Assembly: GCF_900107535.1 (NCBI RefSeq)
Contig: NZ_FNRA01000001.1
Span: forward strand, 124,001 to 188,000
Length of the DNA: 64,000 nucleotides
Direction: 5' to 3'
Source of the DNA: Pedobacter hartonius
GTDB lineage: Bacteria; Bacteroidota; Bacteroidia; Sphingobacteriales; Sphingobacteriaceae
This document shows positions 36,164 to 44,547 of the stretch, one piece after another. Position 1 is the stretch's first letter, and the number at the start of each line of letters is the position of its first letter. Under the pieces are notes generated by a model that worked only from the letters and a program-made list of their open reading frames with translations, did not search any database and was not told the origin of the DNA. The translations under genes were made by a program, and so were the position numbers.

Positions 36164-37567
36164 ATGATCAAAGAAAAACACAGTCTGGCGATGCGCTGGA
36201 CACACTGGGTTAATTTCCCCATATTGTTTATCATGATATGGAGCGGTTTGCTCATCTATTGGGCAAATGATCACTATACGATTACACTGTTCGGGCATAC
36301 ATTTGTCCGTTTCTTTCCCAAATGGATTTATGATCTGCTGCATATCCCCTACCGCCTGGCCGAAGGTATGGCATTTCATTTTCTGTTTATGTGGTTCTTT
36401 ACCCTCAACGGCATTTTTTATGTATTGTATACGCTGATCTCGGGAGAATGGAAAGCATTGCTGCCTCAGCGGAACTCGTTCAGAGAAGCATGGCAGGTAC
36501 TACTGCACGATCTCCATATCCGCAGTACGGCGCCGCCGCAAGATAAATACAATGCTGCCCAGAGAATATCGTATACGGCTATTGTCCTCATGGGCTTTGG
36601 CTCAGTGCTGACAGGGCTGGCGATTTACAAACCTGTACAGTTCTACTGGTTAACCTGGTTATGCGGAGGTTATCACCTGGCCAGAATCCTGCATTTCAGC
36701 CTAACCATCGACTATTTGTTGTTTTTCGTCATCCATGTCGTGCAGGTTACACTGGCGGGATGGAACAATTTCAGATCAGCGGTAGCCGGTTTTGAGGTTA
36801 CACCACAGGCGGATAATGCCGCAGACCCGAAAATCAACAGGCGGAGTTTCATCGCCTTTGGGACATTCTTTGCCGGCGGCCTGGCCGCATATGGCGGATG
36901 GAAATGGCTGTACAATTCCCCGGCAGAGACACCTTCCATCACCGCAGCTGCCAGAAAGCCGCTCAGGCGCGCACTGAACCAGACTGAGCTTGTCTTCAGG
37001 AGGCTCTTTAGTGATAACCATACGGTAAAGACCTATCCAAAGGCGATGGCCGCAAAAAAGGTGAGGGTGAACAGTAATATCGGAAGCGACGACGCAGATT
37101 ATAACACCGCAAACTGGAAACTGTCAGTAGTAAAAAGCAGGACCGAGACCTTTGATATTGGCATTGAAGAAATCAGGTCACTGCCAAAAACCGAGATCAT
37201 ATTCGATTTTAAATGTGTAGAGGGCTGGGACCAGATCCAGCACTGGGCCGGAGTAAAGTTCACAGACCTGATTGCACACTACCATCTGAATGAACAGGCG
37301 TTAATGGACTATGTGGGCTTACAGACTCCAAACGGGGGCTACTATGTTGGGCTTGACAGGGACAGCGCCATGCATCCCCAGACCATTCTTGCCTACGAAA
37401 TGAACGATCAGCCCTTGACGATGGAACACGGAGCACCCCTTCGCCTGATTGTACCGGTCAAATATGGCATTAAAAATCTAAAAAGGATTGGGACAATCAC
37501 TTTTAGTAACCAGCGTCCGCGCGATTACTGGGCAGAACAGGGTTATGACTATTATTCAGGCCTGTAA
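36164..37567 (+). CDS. Cytochrome b / molybdopterin-oxidoreductase fusion
   Basis: The N-terminal 220 residues or so form a membrane cytochrome b561/formate-dehydrogenase-gamma-like domain with four to five helices and haem-type His residues (LAMRWTHWVNFPILFIMIWS, YHLARILHFSLTIDYLLFFV, VIHVVQVTL). After a further short hydrophobic segment (FIAFGTFFAGGLAAYGG), residues about 300-467 match the sulfite-oxidase-fold molybdopterin domain. IIFDFKCVEGWD carries the Cys351 expected to ligate molybdenum, and EHGAPLRLIVPVKYGIKNLK matches the C-terminal block. In MsrPQ/YedYZ systems these two parts are separate proteins. Here one chain would pass electrons between the membrane and the Moco site. The substrate is unknown. 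Confidence 0.85.
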   Translation: MIKEKHSLAMRWTHWVNFPILFIMIWSGLLIYWANDHYTITLFGHTFVRFFPKWIYDLLHIPYRLAEGMAFHFLFMWFFTLNGIFYVLYTLISGEWKALLPQRNSFREAWQVLLHDLHIRSTAPPQDKYNAAQRISYTAIVLMGFGSVLTGLAIYKPVQFYWLTWLCGGYHLARILHFSLTIDYLLFFVIHVVQVTLAGWNNFRSAVAGFEVTPQADNAADPKINRRSFIAFGTFFAGGLAAYGGWKWLYNSPAETPSITAAARKPLRRALNQTELVFRRLFSDNHTVKTYPKAMAAKKVRVNSNIGSDDADYNTANWKLSVVKSRTETFDIGIEEIRSLPKTEIIFDFKCVEGWDQIQHWAGVKFTDLIAHYHLNEQALMDYVGLQTPNGGYYVGLDRDSAMHPQTILAYEMNDQPLTMEHGAPLRLIVPVKYGIKNLKRIGTITFSNQRPRDYWAEQGYDYYSGL

Positions 37568-37584
37568 CAAGCCCCTGCCGGCCA

Positions 37585-37872
37585 CTATCCTCCCTGGTAG
37601 TCTGCTATGGCCCTGCCGATCTGCTGCGCATGCTCCCCTTCAAGAATGATACGGACATCATCAATAGAACCGTCATATTCATACATGGGTAATTCAAGCT
37701 CCGGATCCAGGTCTTTTATTGAAGTTGCCCTCCAGCTCTCCCGGTCATCTGTATGAATTTCCCCGACTAATCCTCCATGATAAAGGACTTTAAAAACCCC
37801 TGATTCCTGCGGATGTATGTTAAGGTCAAATTTCTGACCGTCGAGATTAACTATGATATTAAATGGATCCAT
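37585..37872 (-). CDS. Small conserved-looking hypothetical protein (95 aa)
   Basis: The protein starts with beta-type repeats (NIIVNLDGQKFDLNIHPQES) and ends EHAQQIGRAIADYQGG. It has no signal peptide or membrane span and no recognised family. It is convergent with the cytochrome/Moco fusion gene and has a good start. The composition looks like a real cytoplasmic protein, and short unnamed proteins of this kind are frequent in Sphingobacteriaceae. Confidence 0.6.
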   Translation of the reverse strand: MDPFNIIVNLDGQKFDLNIHPQESGVFKVLYHGGLVGEIHTDDRESWRATSIKDLDPELELPMYEYDGSIDDVRIILEGEHAQQIGRAIADYQGG

Positions 37873-37994
37873 TTTTCTTTGTGTTTTAGGTTTAACAACG
37901 GAATACCCAGATTGTTCGACAGGTGATGATTATGAAACTTTTGACCCGGATCTTTGTTCCTGCTACTCAAAATCAACAGAATAATCTATTTGTT

Positions 37995-38211
37995 ATGCCG
38001 GAAGGACCATCCGTTGTTATTTTAAGAGAGAACATTATAAAAAATGAAGTATTGTACCGGACCAGGGTGCAGCCATTAACTGAAGTCAGCGCACTGAAAC
38101 CTGCTAAAGACCTGCCTGCGCTGCCATCGTCCTTCCCACAGGAAACATGTGGGTAAAACCTACCGGAGAACTTTTTACTGCACAAATTGTCAGAAATTGT
38201 ACAAAAAATAG
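37995..38211 (+). pseudogene. Internally deleted Nei-like DNA glycosylase relic
   Basis: The relic keeps both ends of an endonuclease VIII-type enzyme and has lost the middle. From 37995 it reads MPEGPSVVILRENIIKNEVL, the catalytic Pro2-Glu3 N-terminus. Near the end, in another frame, it reads KTCLRCHRPSHRKHVGKTYR and then RTFYCTNCQKLYKK, a C-x2-C ... C-x2-C zinc finger closing at a TAG at 38209-38211. Complete family members have roughly 240-270 residues; only about 70 codons remain here. The deletion and the frameshift make it non-functional. A different, intact Fpg/Nei gene follows convergently, 43 bases away. Confidence 0.85.
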
Positions 38212-38253
38212 CAGGTACTGCCAGCTTCTGAACTTCGTTTTATCAGCACGCTG

Positions 38254-39033
38254 TTATGTAAATGTTTCCTGTTCATCTGTAAAATAGGTCTTTCTGGCGC
38301 CTGTTTTTTTCACCTGAATCGGTACGCCTGAGGGACTATGTGTTTTCTTTGGGTTATGGATCTTCAGGAAATCACGTACTTCACCACTAATCAGGCCCGG
38401 CTTGCTGCCCTGGATTTGTTTCACCGCATTTTCCAGCACGTGGCGGACAGCTTTAGACAGTGCTTTCAATTTAGAACCCGGAATTTTATTTGCCGCCGAG
38501 AATGGAGAAATGCCCGCTTCCCAAAGAATTTCATCTGCATAGGCATTGCCGATTCCACGGATCACATGCTGATCCAGCAGAATGTTTTTAATAGCCGCTT
38601 TTTTATTCGCCAGTATCTCCTGAAAGAATTGTGTATTCACTTCTTTAGCAAGCGCATCAGGGGTATTGTCAGCTTCAGGATTTAATGTGCCATTGGCCAG
38701 TCCCCTGAAATCTGTTAAGGTAAGATTCAGCCCACCTTTAAAACCTAACCTGATGATCGCATACTTTGGGACTTCTTCTTCTTTAGATATATGGAGTTCC
38801 CCGTTCAGCATCATATGCAGGCTCAATAGTGCTTTGTTCTCAAATTCAAAATAGATTTCTTTACCCCTGCGGTATATTTTTTCAATCTTTTGCTGATCAA
38901 TAGCCTCCTGCAGTTCCTTTGCTGAAACGTTTATTTTTTTTGTATTTGGAACAAGAACTTCTTTTACTTGTTTTCCTTTGAGCTGACTGCTCAGGTTGTG
39001 GCTAAAAACTTCTAGATCTGGTAATTCAGGCAT
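38254..39033 (-). CDS. Fpg/Nei family DNA glycosylase
   Basis: The 259-residue enzyme starts MPELPDLEVFSHNLSSQLKG, with the catalytic Pro2-Glu3 pair. It carries the H2TH-region block VIRGIGNAYADEILWEAGIS and a beta-sandwich N-terminal domain with LSLHMMLNGELHI. The C-terminal region (IPIQVKK-like, ending ARKTYFTDEQETFT) has no cysteines, so the usual zinc finger is absent. It may instead use a zincless finger, as in some Nei-like proteins. It removes oxidised bases during base-excision repair. It is divergent from the response regulator across a 340-base gap with a large hairpin. Confidence 0.85.
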   Translation of the reverse strand: MPELPDLEVFSHNLSSQLKGKQVKEVLVPNTKKINVSAKELQEAIDQQKIEKIYRRGKEIYFEFENKALLSLHMMLNGELHISKEEEVPKYAIIRLGFKGGLNLTLTDFRGLANGTLNPEADNTPDALAKEVNTQFFQEILANKKAAIKNILLDQHVIRGIGNAYADEILWEAGISPFSAANKIPGSKLKALSKAVRHVLENAVKQIQGSKPGLISGEVRDFLKIHNPKKTHSPSGVPIQVKKTGARKTYFTDEQETFT

Positions 39034-39131
39034 GTCGGTAGTTAATTAACGTTATGATAACCTAAAATACATGTTAAAAGTTTTGACCACTTCCATTTAA
39101 TGAAAAGCCTCTTCCCATTCGCCGCGGCCAG

Positions 39132-39231
39132 CTTCTGTGAGCTGGGTGTAAGTTGGGAGAAGATCAGGATGAGTTAACACCCATAAGATAACGTTAATCC
39201 TTTCCCAACTCACACCCAGCTTACAGAAGCC
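39132..39231. repeat. Long imperfect inverted repeat, 28-bp arms
   Basis: The left arm 39132-39159 and right arm 39204-39231 match as inverted copies at 26 of 28 bases. The 44-base centre holds a further partial stem (AGGAT near 39167 with ATCCT near 39202). It lies in the 341-base gap between two divergent genes (39034-39375), so it is not placed as a terminator. It could be a miniature mobile element or a regulatory structure. No other gene-like sequence is seen in this gap. Confidence 0.7.
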
Positions 39232-39417
39232 AACAGCAAATATTAAAGAATGCCCTTAAAATAACCGGTTGCCAGGTCGAACTATATCACTACGCGCTTA
39301 AATATAATTTGGTAAAAGAAATGATTTACAGGCATTATTTTCTACTATTTTAGTATATTTAGAATACATCATAAAATGCTCTCAAAACATCATTTTTTGA
39401 TTTTAATTTTTATTGGA

Positions 39418-39774
39418 ATGAGAAAAGTGATTGTTCAGGATACCAATTTGGATCTTCTCGAAACTATGACCATAATTTTAGAGGAGGCAGGGTACAAAGT
39501 ATTGCCCGTTATTCATTATGATGACGTTATCCCAAAAATCATTGACTTCAATCCCAATATCGTATTACTTGACTTCAGGATTTCTGGTGAAGAATCCATC
39601 GCCGTGTGCAAAAAAATCAAGAGTAGATTCCCTTATCTTCCTGTAGTGGCACTCAGTTGCAGCCTTCAAATTCATCATGAATATACCAAAGCAGGATTCG
39701 ATAATTATATTGCAAAACCATTTGACCTGGAACATCTGTTCAAGGTGTTGCAGCAGTACACTTATCCACAGTAA
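39418..39774 (+). CDS. Single-domain response regulator (CheY-like)
   Basis: The protein is a receiver domain alone, about 118 residues from the ATG at 39418. An earlier ATG at 39376 would add 14 hydrophobic residues that do not fit the fold. It has the phospho-acceptor block NIVLLDFRISG with the conserved Asp near residue 48, the SCSLQ position of the usual Ser/Thr, and IAKPFDLEHL with the conserved Lys. There is no output domain. No histidine kinase lies beside it, so it is an orphan. DnaA-box-like sites overlap its last codons. Confidence 0.85.
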   Translation: MRKVIVQDTNLDLLETMTIILEEAGYKVLPVIHYDDVIPKIIDFNPNIVLLDFRISGEESIAVCKKIKSRFPYLPVVALSCSLQIHHEYTKAGFDNYIAKPFDLEHLFKVLQQYTYPQ

Positions 39775-39805
39775 CTCACATCTTATCCACACAGCTTGTT
39801 GATAA
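39762..39805. promoter_or_regulatory. Cluster of DnaA-box-like sequences
   Basis: TTATCCACA occurs at 39762-39770 and 39783-39791, two exact matches to the DnaA-box consensus TTATNCACA spaced 21 bases start to start. A third, inverted site (39797-39805) reads TTATCAACA on the minus strand with one mismatch. An AT-rich stretch of about 210 bases follows at 39990-40200. The cluster could be a DnaA-binding locus; whether it is an origin is not shown. Confidence 0.45.
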
Positions 39806-40210
39806 CCCTACTGTAAATAAACAAATGGAAATGCCGGCCATAGCCGGCCTTTCCTGGCAGATTTGCTTTACAAATTCACACCTAAACCACAAATCTGTTG
39901 ATCTTAAATATCATTCGGCACAGCTGGTTTTTAATCAAAAGAACAGGCCTTGAGAGGTACAGTTAAACCATTCGCCTCCGGAACCATTTTCATCACACAA
40001 TTATTAATTAAAAGTAAAACTAACACCCTTTGGACAATATTAAAAAAATTTGTTTTGATGAATAACAAAAAATAATCAATAGAACACAATAATAACATGA
40101 TTCTATAAATATTAACTTTTGTTAAAAGATGTTAAAGTTTCTTTCAAAATTATTCAACTATTTAATTTAGTAAAAATTGAGGATTTAAATTGTAAACCAT
40201 TAAGGCCTGT
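39775..40210. other. AT-rich intergenic region before the outer-membrane receptor gene
   Basis: This region of about 435 bases holds no gene. It contains the DnaA-box-like sites, a terminator-like hairpin at 39827-39854 and a very AT-rich stretch at 39990-40200. No strict TAnnTTTG promoter was seen, although TTAACTTTTG near 40112 is close. Confidence 0.6.
39827..39854 (+). terminator. Hairpin after the response regulator
   Basis: GGAAA-TGCCGGC pairs with GCCGGC-CTTTCC across a CATA loop with one central mismatch. It lies 53 bases after the response regulator stop. There is no long T-run, so its strength as a terminator is uncertain. Confidence 0.5.
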
Positions 40211-42670
40211 ATGCAAAAACCATCTAATCTTTTATTACTCCTCATAGCGTTACAATTGCTGAATACGGTGAGTGCCTATACACAAAACAGGAATAAAGCC
40301 GGAACAATAAAGGGCCGGGTACTTGACGGGCAGCAAACCGCCGCCGCTTATGCAACGGTCTGTTTGTACAAGTCCTCCGACTCCACAGTTATTAAAAGAA
40401 CTTTAACCACGGCAGAGGGCGATTTTCTCTTCGAAGAATTGGTATCAGGCATTTACCTTGTTTCGGTAGAATGGATCGGATACAAAAAGCTATTTAGCGA
40501 TCCGATCACCATAAAAACCGGCGACAAGCCCCTTGTACTGAACAGCCTGGTCCTGATTGCCGAAACTAAACAGCTGAATGCAGTAAATATCACCAGCAAG
40601 AAACCATTAGTAGAAACCAGGAACGGGAAGATGATTGTGAATGTAGAGGGCAGCATCCTGGCGGCGGGCAAATCTGCAATGGAAATACTGGCAAAAGCTC
40701 CCGGCGTAACCGTCGACCAGGATGGCCGCATCAGTTTACGGGGTAAAAGCGGTGTAGAAGTGATGATCAATGGCAAGCTTACCTATCTCTCAGCAGGGCA
40801 GCTGGCCAACCTGCTGAGATCTACCAGCGGGAATACCATACAGCGCATTGAACTGATGAGCCAGCCCGGATCTGCATATGATGCTTCCGGAAGCGCAGGC
40901 ATCATCAATATCAAGCTGAAAAAGAATGATAACTATGGAACAAACGGCAACGTTACAGCTGGCTTTGGTTATGGCAGGTACTACAAGAGCAATGGCGGAC
41001 TGACCATCAATCACAGAACAAAAAGCCTGAACATTTTTGGAAATTATGACCTGTTAAACAACAGGGATTTTGAAGACCTGAAAGTCAACCGCAGCAATAC
41101 TTCCGCCGGGGAGAAAAGCTATTTCGATCAGCAGGCAAGGGAGGTCACTACCAGAAAGAACCACAGTTATAAAGCGGGTCTCGATTATTTCATTGATGAC
41201 AAAAATACACTGGGTTTTGTATTCAATGGATATACCAATCACAACACCTCCTTAACTGATAACAGAACCAACATCGGGAATCGTCCTTCAGCTACAGATT
41301 CCACTATTCTGGCTTCAAATCCAGGGCGCAGTTCTCTCCAAAACCAGGCTTACAATCTCAATTACAAATCAGTGATTGACACCAGCGGTCAGGAATTCAG
41401 CGCAGATATAGACTATTCAAAATTTCAGAATAACAATGAGACCGCATACAATAACTACTTCTATAACGGTTCGGGTATGTCATTTAAAGATCCGCTGATC
41501 TTCAGGAATGCGACGCCCTCGACGGTAAAAATATGGACAGGAAAGGCAGATTATGTTTATCCGCTTAGCGATAAAAGCAAATTAGAAGCCGGCATCAAAA
41601 GCAGCAGTGTACGTACAGACAACCATTTTCAGTTTGATAATCTGAAGAACGGCAACTGGTTCAATGATCTTTCCAGAAGCAATACATTCATTTACAAAGA
41701 ATTTGTAAATGCTGTATACGCCAGTACCAGCATGGAATTTGCTGCCACAAACATTGTGCTTGGACTACGCGGAGAGCTGACACACTCAGAAGGGAATTCC
41801 CCCACTGTACAGCAGAAGGTGGAACGAAACTATTTCAATCTTTTTCCCAGCCTTTCTGTGGGACAAAAGCTATCTGAACTGCATGACATCGGGCTTTCAT
41901 ACAGCAGGAGAATTGACCGGCCGGATTATCAGTCGTTGAATCCCTTCCTGTACTTCGCTGACCTGTATACCTATAACCAGGGCAATCCTTTGCTAAAACC
42001 TCAGTATACCAATGCATTCGAGTTTACCTATGGTTATAAAAAAATCCTCAATGCGACCGTAGGATACAGCCATACCAGTGATGTGATCACCACTACCCTC
42101 ATTACAGATACCGTTGCAAAAACCCTGATCATAAAAGATCAGAACCTGGCTTCCCAGCACACTTTCAACTTCAATGTAAGCATGCCGGTGACCATCAGTA
42201 AATGGTGGAACACAACGAACAACGGAACCCTCTATTATACCAGCTTCAATAGTCCGGACTTATTGGGAGCCCCTTTTCACAGCGGAAAGACAACTTACCT
42301 GCTCAGCAGTATACATACGTTTACCTTAACGCCGGCAATCCATGCAGAACTTTCAGCCAATTATCAGTCGGCACAGGTATATGGGACCTATGCAGTAAAA
42401 CCTATTTACAGCATTGACCTGGGCCTGAGCAAATCCTTCGCCAACCAGCGGGCCAACCTTAAATTTGCCGCCGGCGACCTGTTCAACTGGGCAAAAGCAA
42501 GGGTGACAAGTGCCATACCCAGCCAGGATTACCAGCTGTACCAGAAACAGGAAAGCAGAATATTCAGGTTAACTTTTAGCTATAATTTCGGAAGCAGCCT
42601 TGTCAAGGCAGTCAGGGCGCATACAACAGGAGCTGATGCCGAGCAGAAAAGAGTTAAGTCGGGCAACTAG
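40211..42670 (+). CDS. Outer-membrane beta-barrel receptor (OMP_b-brl_3 type)
   Basis: The 819-residue protein has a signal peptide and a carboxypeptidase-regulatory-like domain (GTIKGRVLDGQQTAAAYATV, residues about 33-110). A plug-like domain with SAMEILAKAPGVTVDQDGRI and NTIQRIELMSQPGSAYDASG follows (about 130-240). The remainder is a large barrel; conserved pieces include YSRRIDRPDYQSLNPFLYFA near residue 565. It resembles TonB-dependent receptors but belongs to the outer-membrane beta-barrel family common in Bacteroidota, and no substrate is known. It has no adjoining SusD-type or sigma gene and is followed by a strong terminator. Confidence 0.88.
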   Translation: MQKPSNLLLLLIALQLLNTVSAYTQNRNKAGTIKGRVLDGQQTAAAYATVCLYKSSDSTVIKRTLTTAEGDFLFEELVSGIYLVSVEWIGYKKLFSDPITIKTGDKPLVLNSLVLIAETKQLNAVNITSKKPLVETRNGKMIVNVEGSILAAGKSAMEILAKAPGVTVDQDGRISLRGKSGVEVMINGKLTYLSAGQLANLLRSTSGNTIQRIELMSQPGSAYDASGSAGIINIKLKKNDNYGTNGNVTAGFGYGRYYKSNGGLTINHRTKSLNIFGNYDLLNNRDFEDLKVNRSNTSAGEKSYFDQQAREVTTRKNHSYKAGLDYFIDDKNTLGFVFNGYTNHNTSLTDNRTNIGNRPSATDSTILASNPGRSSLQNQAYNLNYKSVIDTSGQEFSADIDYSKFQNNNETAYNNYFYNGSGMSFKDPLIFRNATPSTVKIWTGKADYVYPLSDKSKLEAGIKSSSVRTDNHFQFDNLKNGNWFNDLSRSNTFIYKEFVNAVYASTSMEFAATNIVLGLRGELTHSEGNSPTVQQKVERNYFNLFPSLSVGQKLSELHDIGLSYSRRIDRPDYQSLNPFLYFADLYTYNQGNPLLKPQYTNAFEFTYGYKKILNATVGYSHTSDVITTTLITDTVAKTLIIKDQNLASQHTFNFNVSMPVTISKWWNTTNNGTLYYTSFNSPDLLGAPFHSGKTTYLLSSIHTFTLTPAIHAELSANYQSAQVYGTYAVKPIYSIDLGLSKSFANQRANLKFAAGDLFNWAKARVTSAIPSQDYQLYQKQESRIFRLTFSYNFGSSLVKAVRAHTTGADAEQKRVKSGN

Positions 42671-42774
42671 CGTTATGAATATGCAACTAATTAAATATTT
42701 TTAAAAATATTTTGCAGTCCATACAATAATATACGTCTTTAAACGCTTATGTATAGGAGAGCGTTAATTAGATG

Positions 42775-42813
42775 ACGGGGATAATTCAACTGGATTATCC
42801 CCGTTTCTTTTTT
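42775..42813 (+). terminator. Rho-independent terminator of the receptor gene
   Basis: ACGGGGATAAT pairs perfectly with ATTATCCCCGT around an 8-base loop, followed by TTCTTTTTT. The structure is a classic intrinsic terminator on the plus strand. Confidence 0.9.
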
Positions 42814-42969
42814 AAAGACCCCTTAAATTTATAAAAATCAGACTGTTATCATTTTTGAAGCATATTATTATTTGGGCATAACTGTATGTATTTTTACGGA
42901 TTGACTCTGCTCCTCAAATTGATGACCTGATCCGTTAAACATTTTCAGCAGGCGTTGACCAGCAGGAGA

Positions 42970-44262
42970 TCATATCCAGTAATTCAGGATCAGTACACCG
43001 ATCAACCCAAGAACCGAGATCAGGCTTTCCATCATCGTCCATGTTTTAAAAGTTTCTTTGAGGCTCAGATTAAAATATTCTTTAAACATCCAGAATCCTG
43101 TATCATTCACATGAGATAACATCAGGCTTCCGGCACCTACGGCAAGTACCATTAACTCTGCTGAAGCCCCTGCAGTAACAAAAGGGATGACCATTCCGGA
43201 GGCAGTTAAAGCCGCAACGGTAGCTGACCCCAGCGTGATCCTTAAAACGGCAGCAATGAGCCAGCCCAGGAACAGCGGAGAGACGGGTACATCAGCTGTC
43301 AGTAATTTCACCTGCTCCCCGATACCGCTATCCACCAGGATCTGCTTGAAAGCACCTCCCGCAGCAATGATCAGGATGATCATCGCCACACTTTTAACGC
43401 CCTCTGCACAGGAATCCATTGCTTTTTGCACAGGAATATTCTGGATCAGCAGGGTAATAATGATGGCAAAGAGCAGGGCCATCGTTGGATCGGAGATAAA
43501 GCTAAACACGTTTTTTGCTATAGGGTTTGTGCTAAACAGTCCGCCAATTGTGCCTGCTGCAATAAAAAATATGGGGGACAGCGCAATGATGAAACTTTTG
43601 AGCGCTGAAGGCAGTCCTGCGTCTTCAGCCAAATCAAGCTGACCGCGTTGCCCTTCCTGCACCGGTAATTTAATGATCGACCGCGGAAAGAAGATCCCTG
43701 CGATCACTGCTATCGGCAGGCTCAGCACAAGACCATAGATCAATGTCCGGCCGATGTCTGCATGAAAGATACTGGCCAGTGCTACCGGCCCCGGATGTGG
43801 CGGCAGGAAACCATGCGTAACAGATAATGCTGCAGCCATCGGAATGCCGACATACAATTTGGGAAGTTTGACAGCGGCCGCAATACTGAACACCAGTGGA
43901 ATCAGCACCACAAACCCTGCATTATAAAATAAAGGAATGCCAACAAGAACTCCGGTCAGCAATACCGCCCACTGTATATTTCCAACTCCGAAAACTCTGA
44001 TCAGCACATACACGATCTTTTTAGCCGCACCACTGTCCTCTGCCAGTTTACCCACCATTGCGCCAAGCGCAAGTACCATCACCATTCCACCCAGCGTACT
44101 GCCGATGCCATTGGTGACCGAAGTCATAACTTTTTGCACCGGAAGCCCTAACATTAACCCTGTAAGCACCGAAACGATCAGCAGGGAAAGCATAGGATTT
44201 ACTTTTTTAAGAATAAGGATCAGCAGAATGACGATACCGGCGAGGACAAAGAGTAAATCCAT
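42970..44262 (-). CDS. GntP family gluconate:H+ symporter-like permease
   Basis: The 430-residue polytopic protein has about 12 membrane helices. It shows family blocks such as GGMVMVLALGAMVGKLAEDS near residue 55, AALSVTHGFLPPHPGPVALA near residue 145, GGAFKQILVDSGIG near residue 300 and GAGSLMLSHVNDTGFWMFKE near residue 375. These match gluconate and related sugar-acid permeases of the inner membrane. No gluconate kinase or dehydratase gene lies nearby, so the exact sugar acid is open. It is a single gene on the minus strand, followed on the right by an intergenic hairpin. Confidence 0.9.
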   Translation of the reverse strand: MDLLFVLAGIVILLILILKKVNPMLSLLIVSVLTGLMLGLPVQKVMTSVTNGIGSTLGGMVMVLALGAMVGKLAEDSGAAKKIVYVLIRVFGVGNIQWAVLLTGVLVGIPLFYNAGFVVLIPLVFSIAAAVKLPKLYVGIPMAAALSVTHGFLPPHPGPVALASIFHADIGRTLIYGLVLSLPIAVIAGIFFPRSIIKLPVQEGQRGQLDLAEDAGLPSALKSFIIALSPIFFIAAGTIGGLFSTNPIAKNVFSFISDPTMALLFAIIITLLIQNIPVQKAMDSCAEGVKSVAMIILIIAAGGAFKQILVDSGIGEQVKLLTADVPVSPLFLGWLIAAVLRITLGSATVAALTASGMVIPFVTAGASAELMVLAVGAGSLMLSHVNDTGFWMFKEYFNLSLKETFKTWTMMESLISVLGLIGVLILNYWI

Positions 44263-44427
44263 TGAATTGATATTTGGTTATTTCGTTTCAAGATAACTCA
44301 AATTTCCTTAAAAAACCAACATCCTGCTAAAGCCATTTACTATTCCCAGCAGGGAGGGATGGAAACCGGCCATTTTAACGTCATATAGACGAACGCTGCC
44401 CAGCCGCCATGCTACAGGATAAGCTCC

Positions 44428-44504
44428 AAAAAAAAGAATCTCTCTTTCGATGCCTTCAGCTGCGCTTCAGCAGCTGTCAGCATCGAAAGAGAGATTCTTT
44501 TTTT
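44428..44504 (-). terminator. Giant core-containing hairpin after cysN
   Basis: A 25-bp perfect stem (44429-44453 with 44480-44504) encloses a 26-base centre that itself folds as CAGCTGC/GCAGCTG. A-run and T-run flanks allow termination in either direction; on the minus strand it ends the sulfate operon 43 bases after cysN. Read on the minus strand, the centre matches the centre of the hairpin at 58725-58798 at 22 of 26 positions, though the stems are unrelated. Confidence 0.85.
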
Positions 44505-44547
44505 CAGCGAAGCCAGGAAATCTCAGGCTACACAGGTGAAAGAGATA

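Noticed and set aside
37923..37994. Upstream extension of the Nei-like relic to an ATG at 37923
   Set aside because: The catalytic Pro-Glu must follow the initiator Met directly, so the family start is the ATG at 37995.
39762..40200. Replication origin
   Set aside because: Only two exact DnaA boxes and one near-match are present, dnaA is not nearby and gene orientation shows no origin-like switch. It is kept only as a DnaA-box-like cluster.
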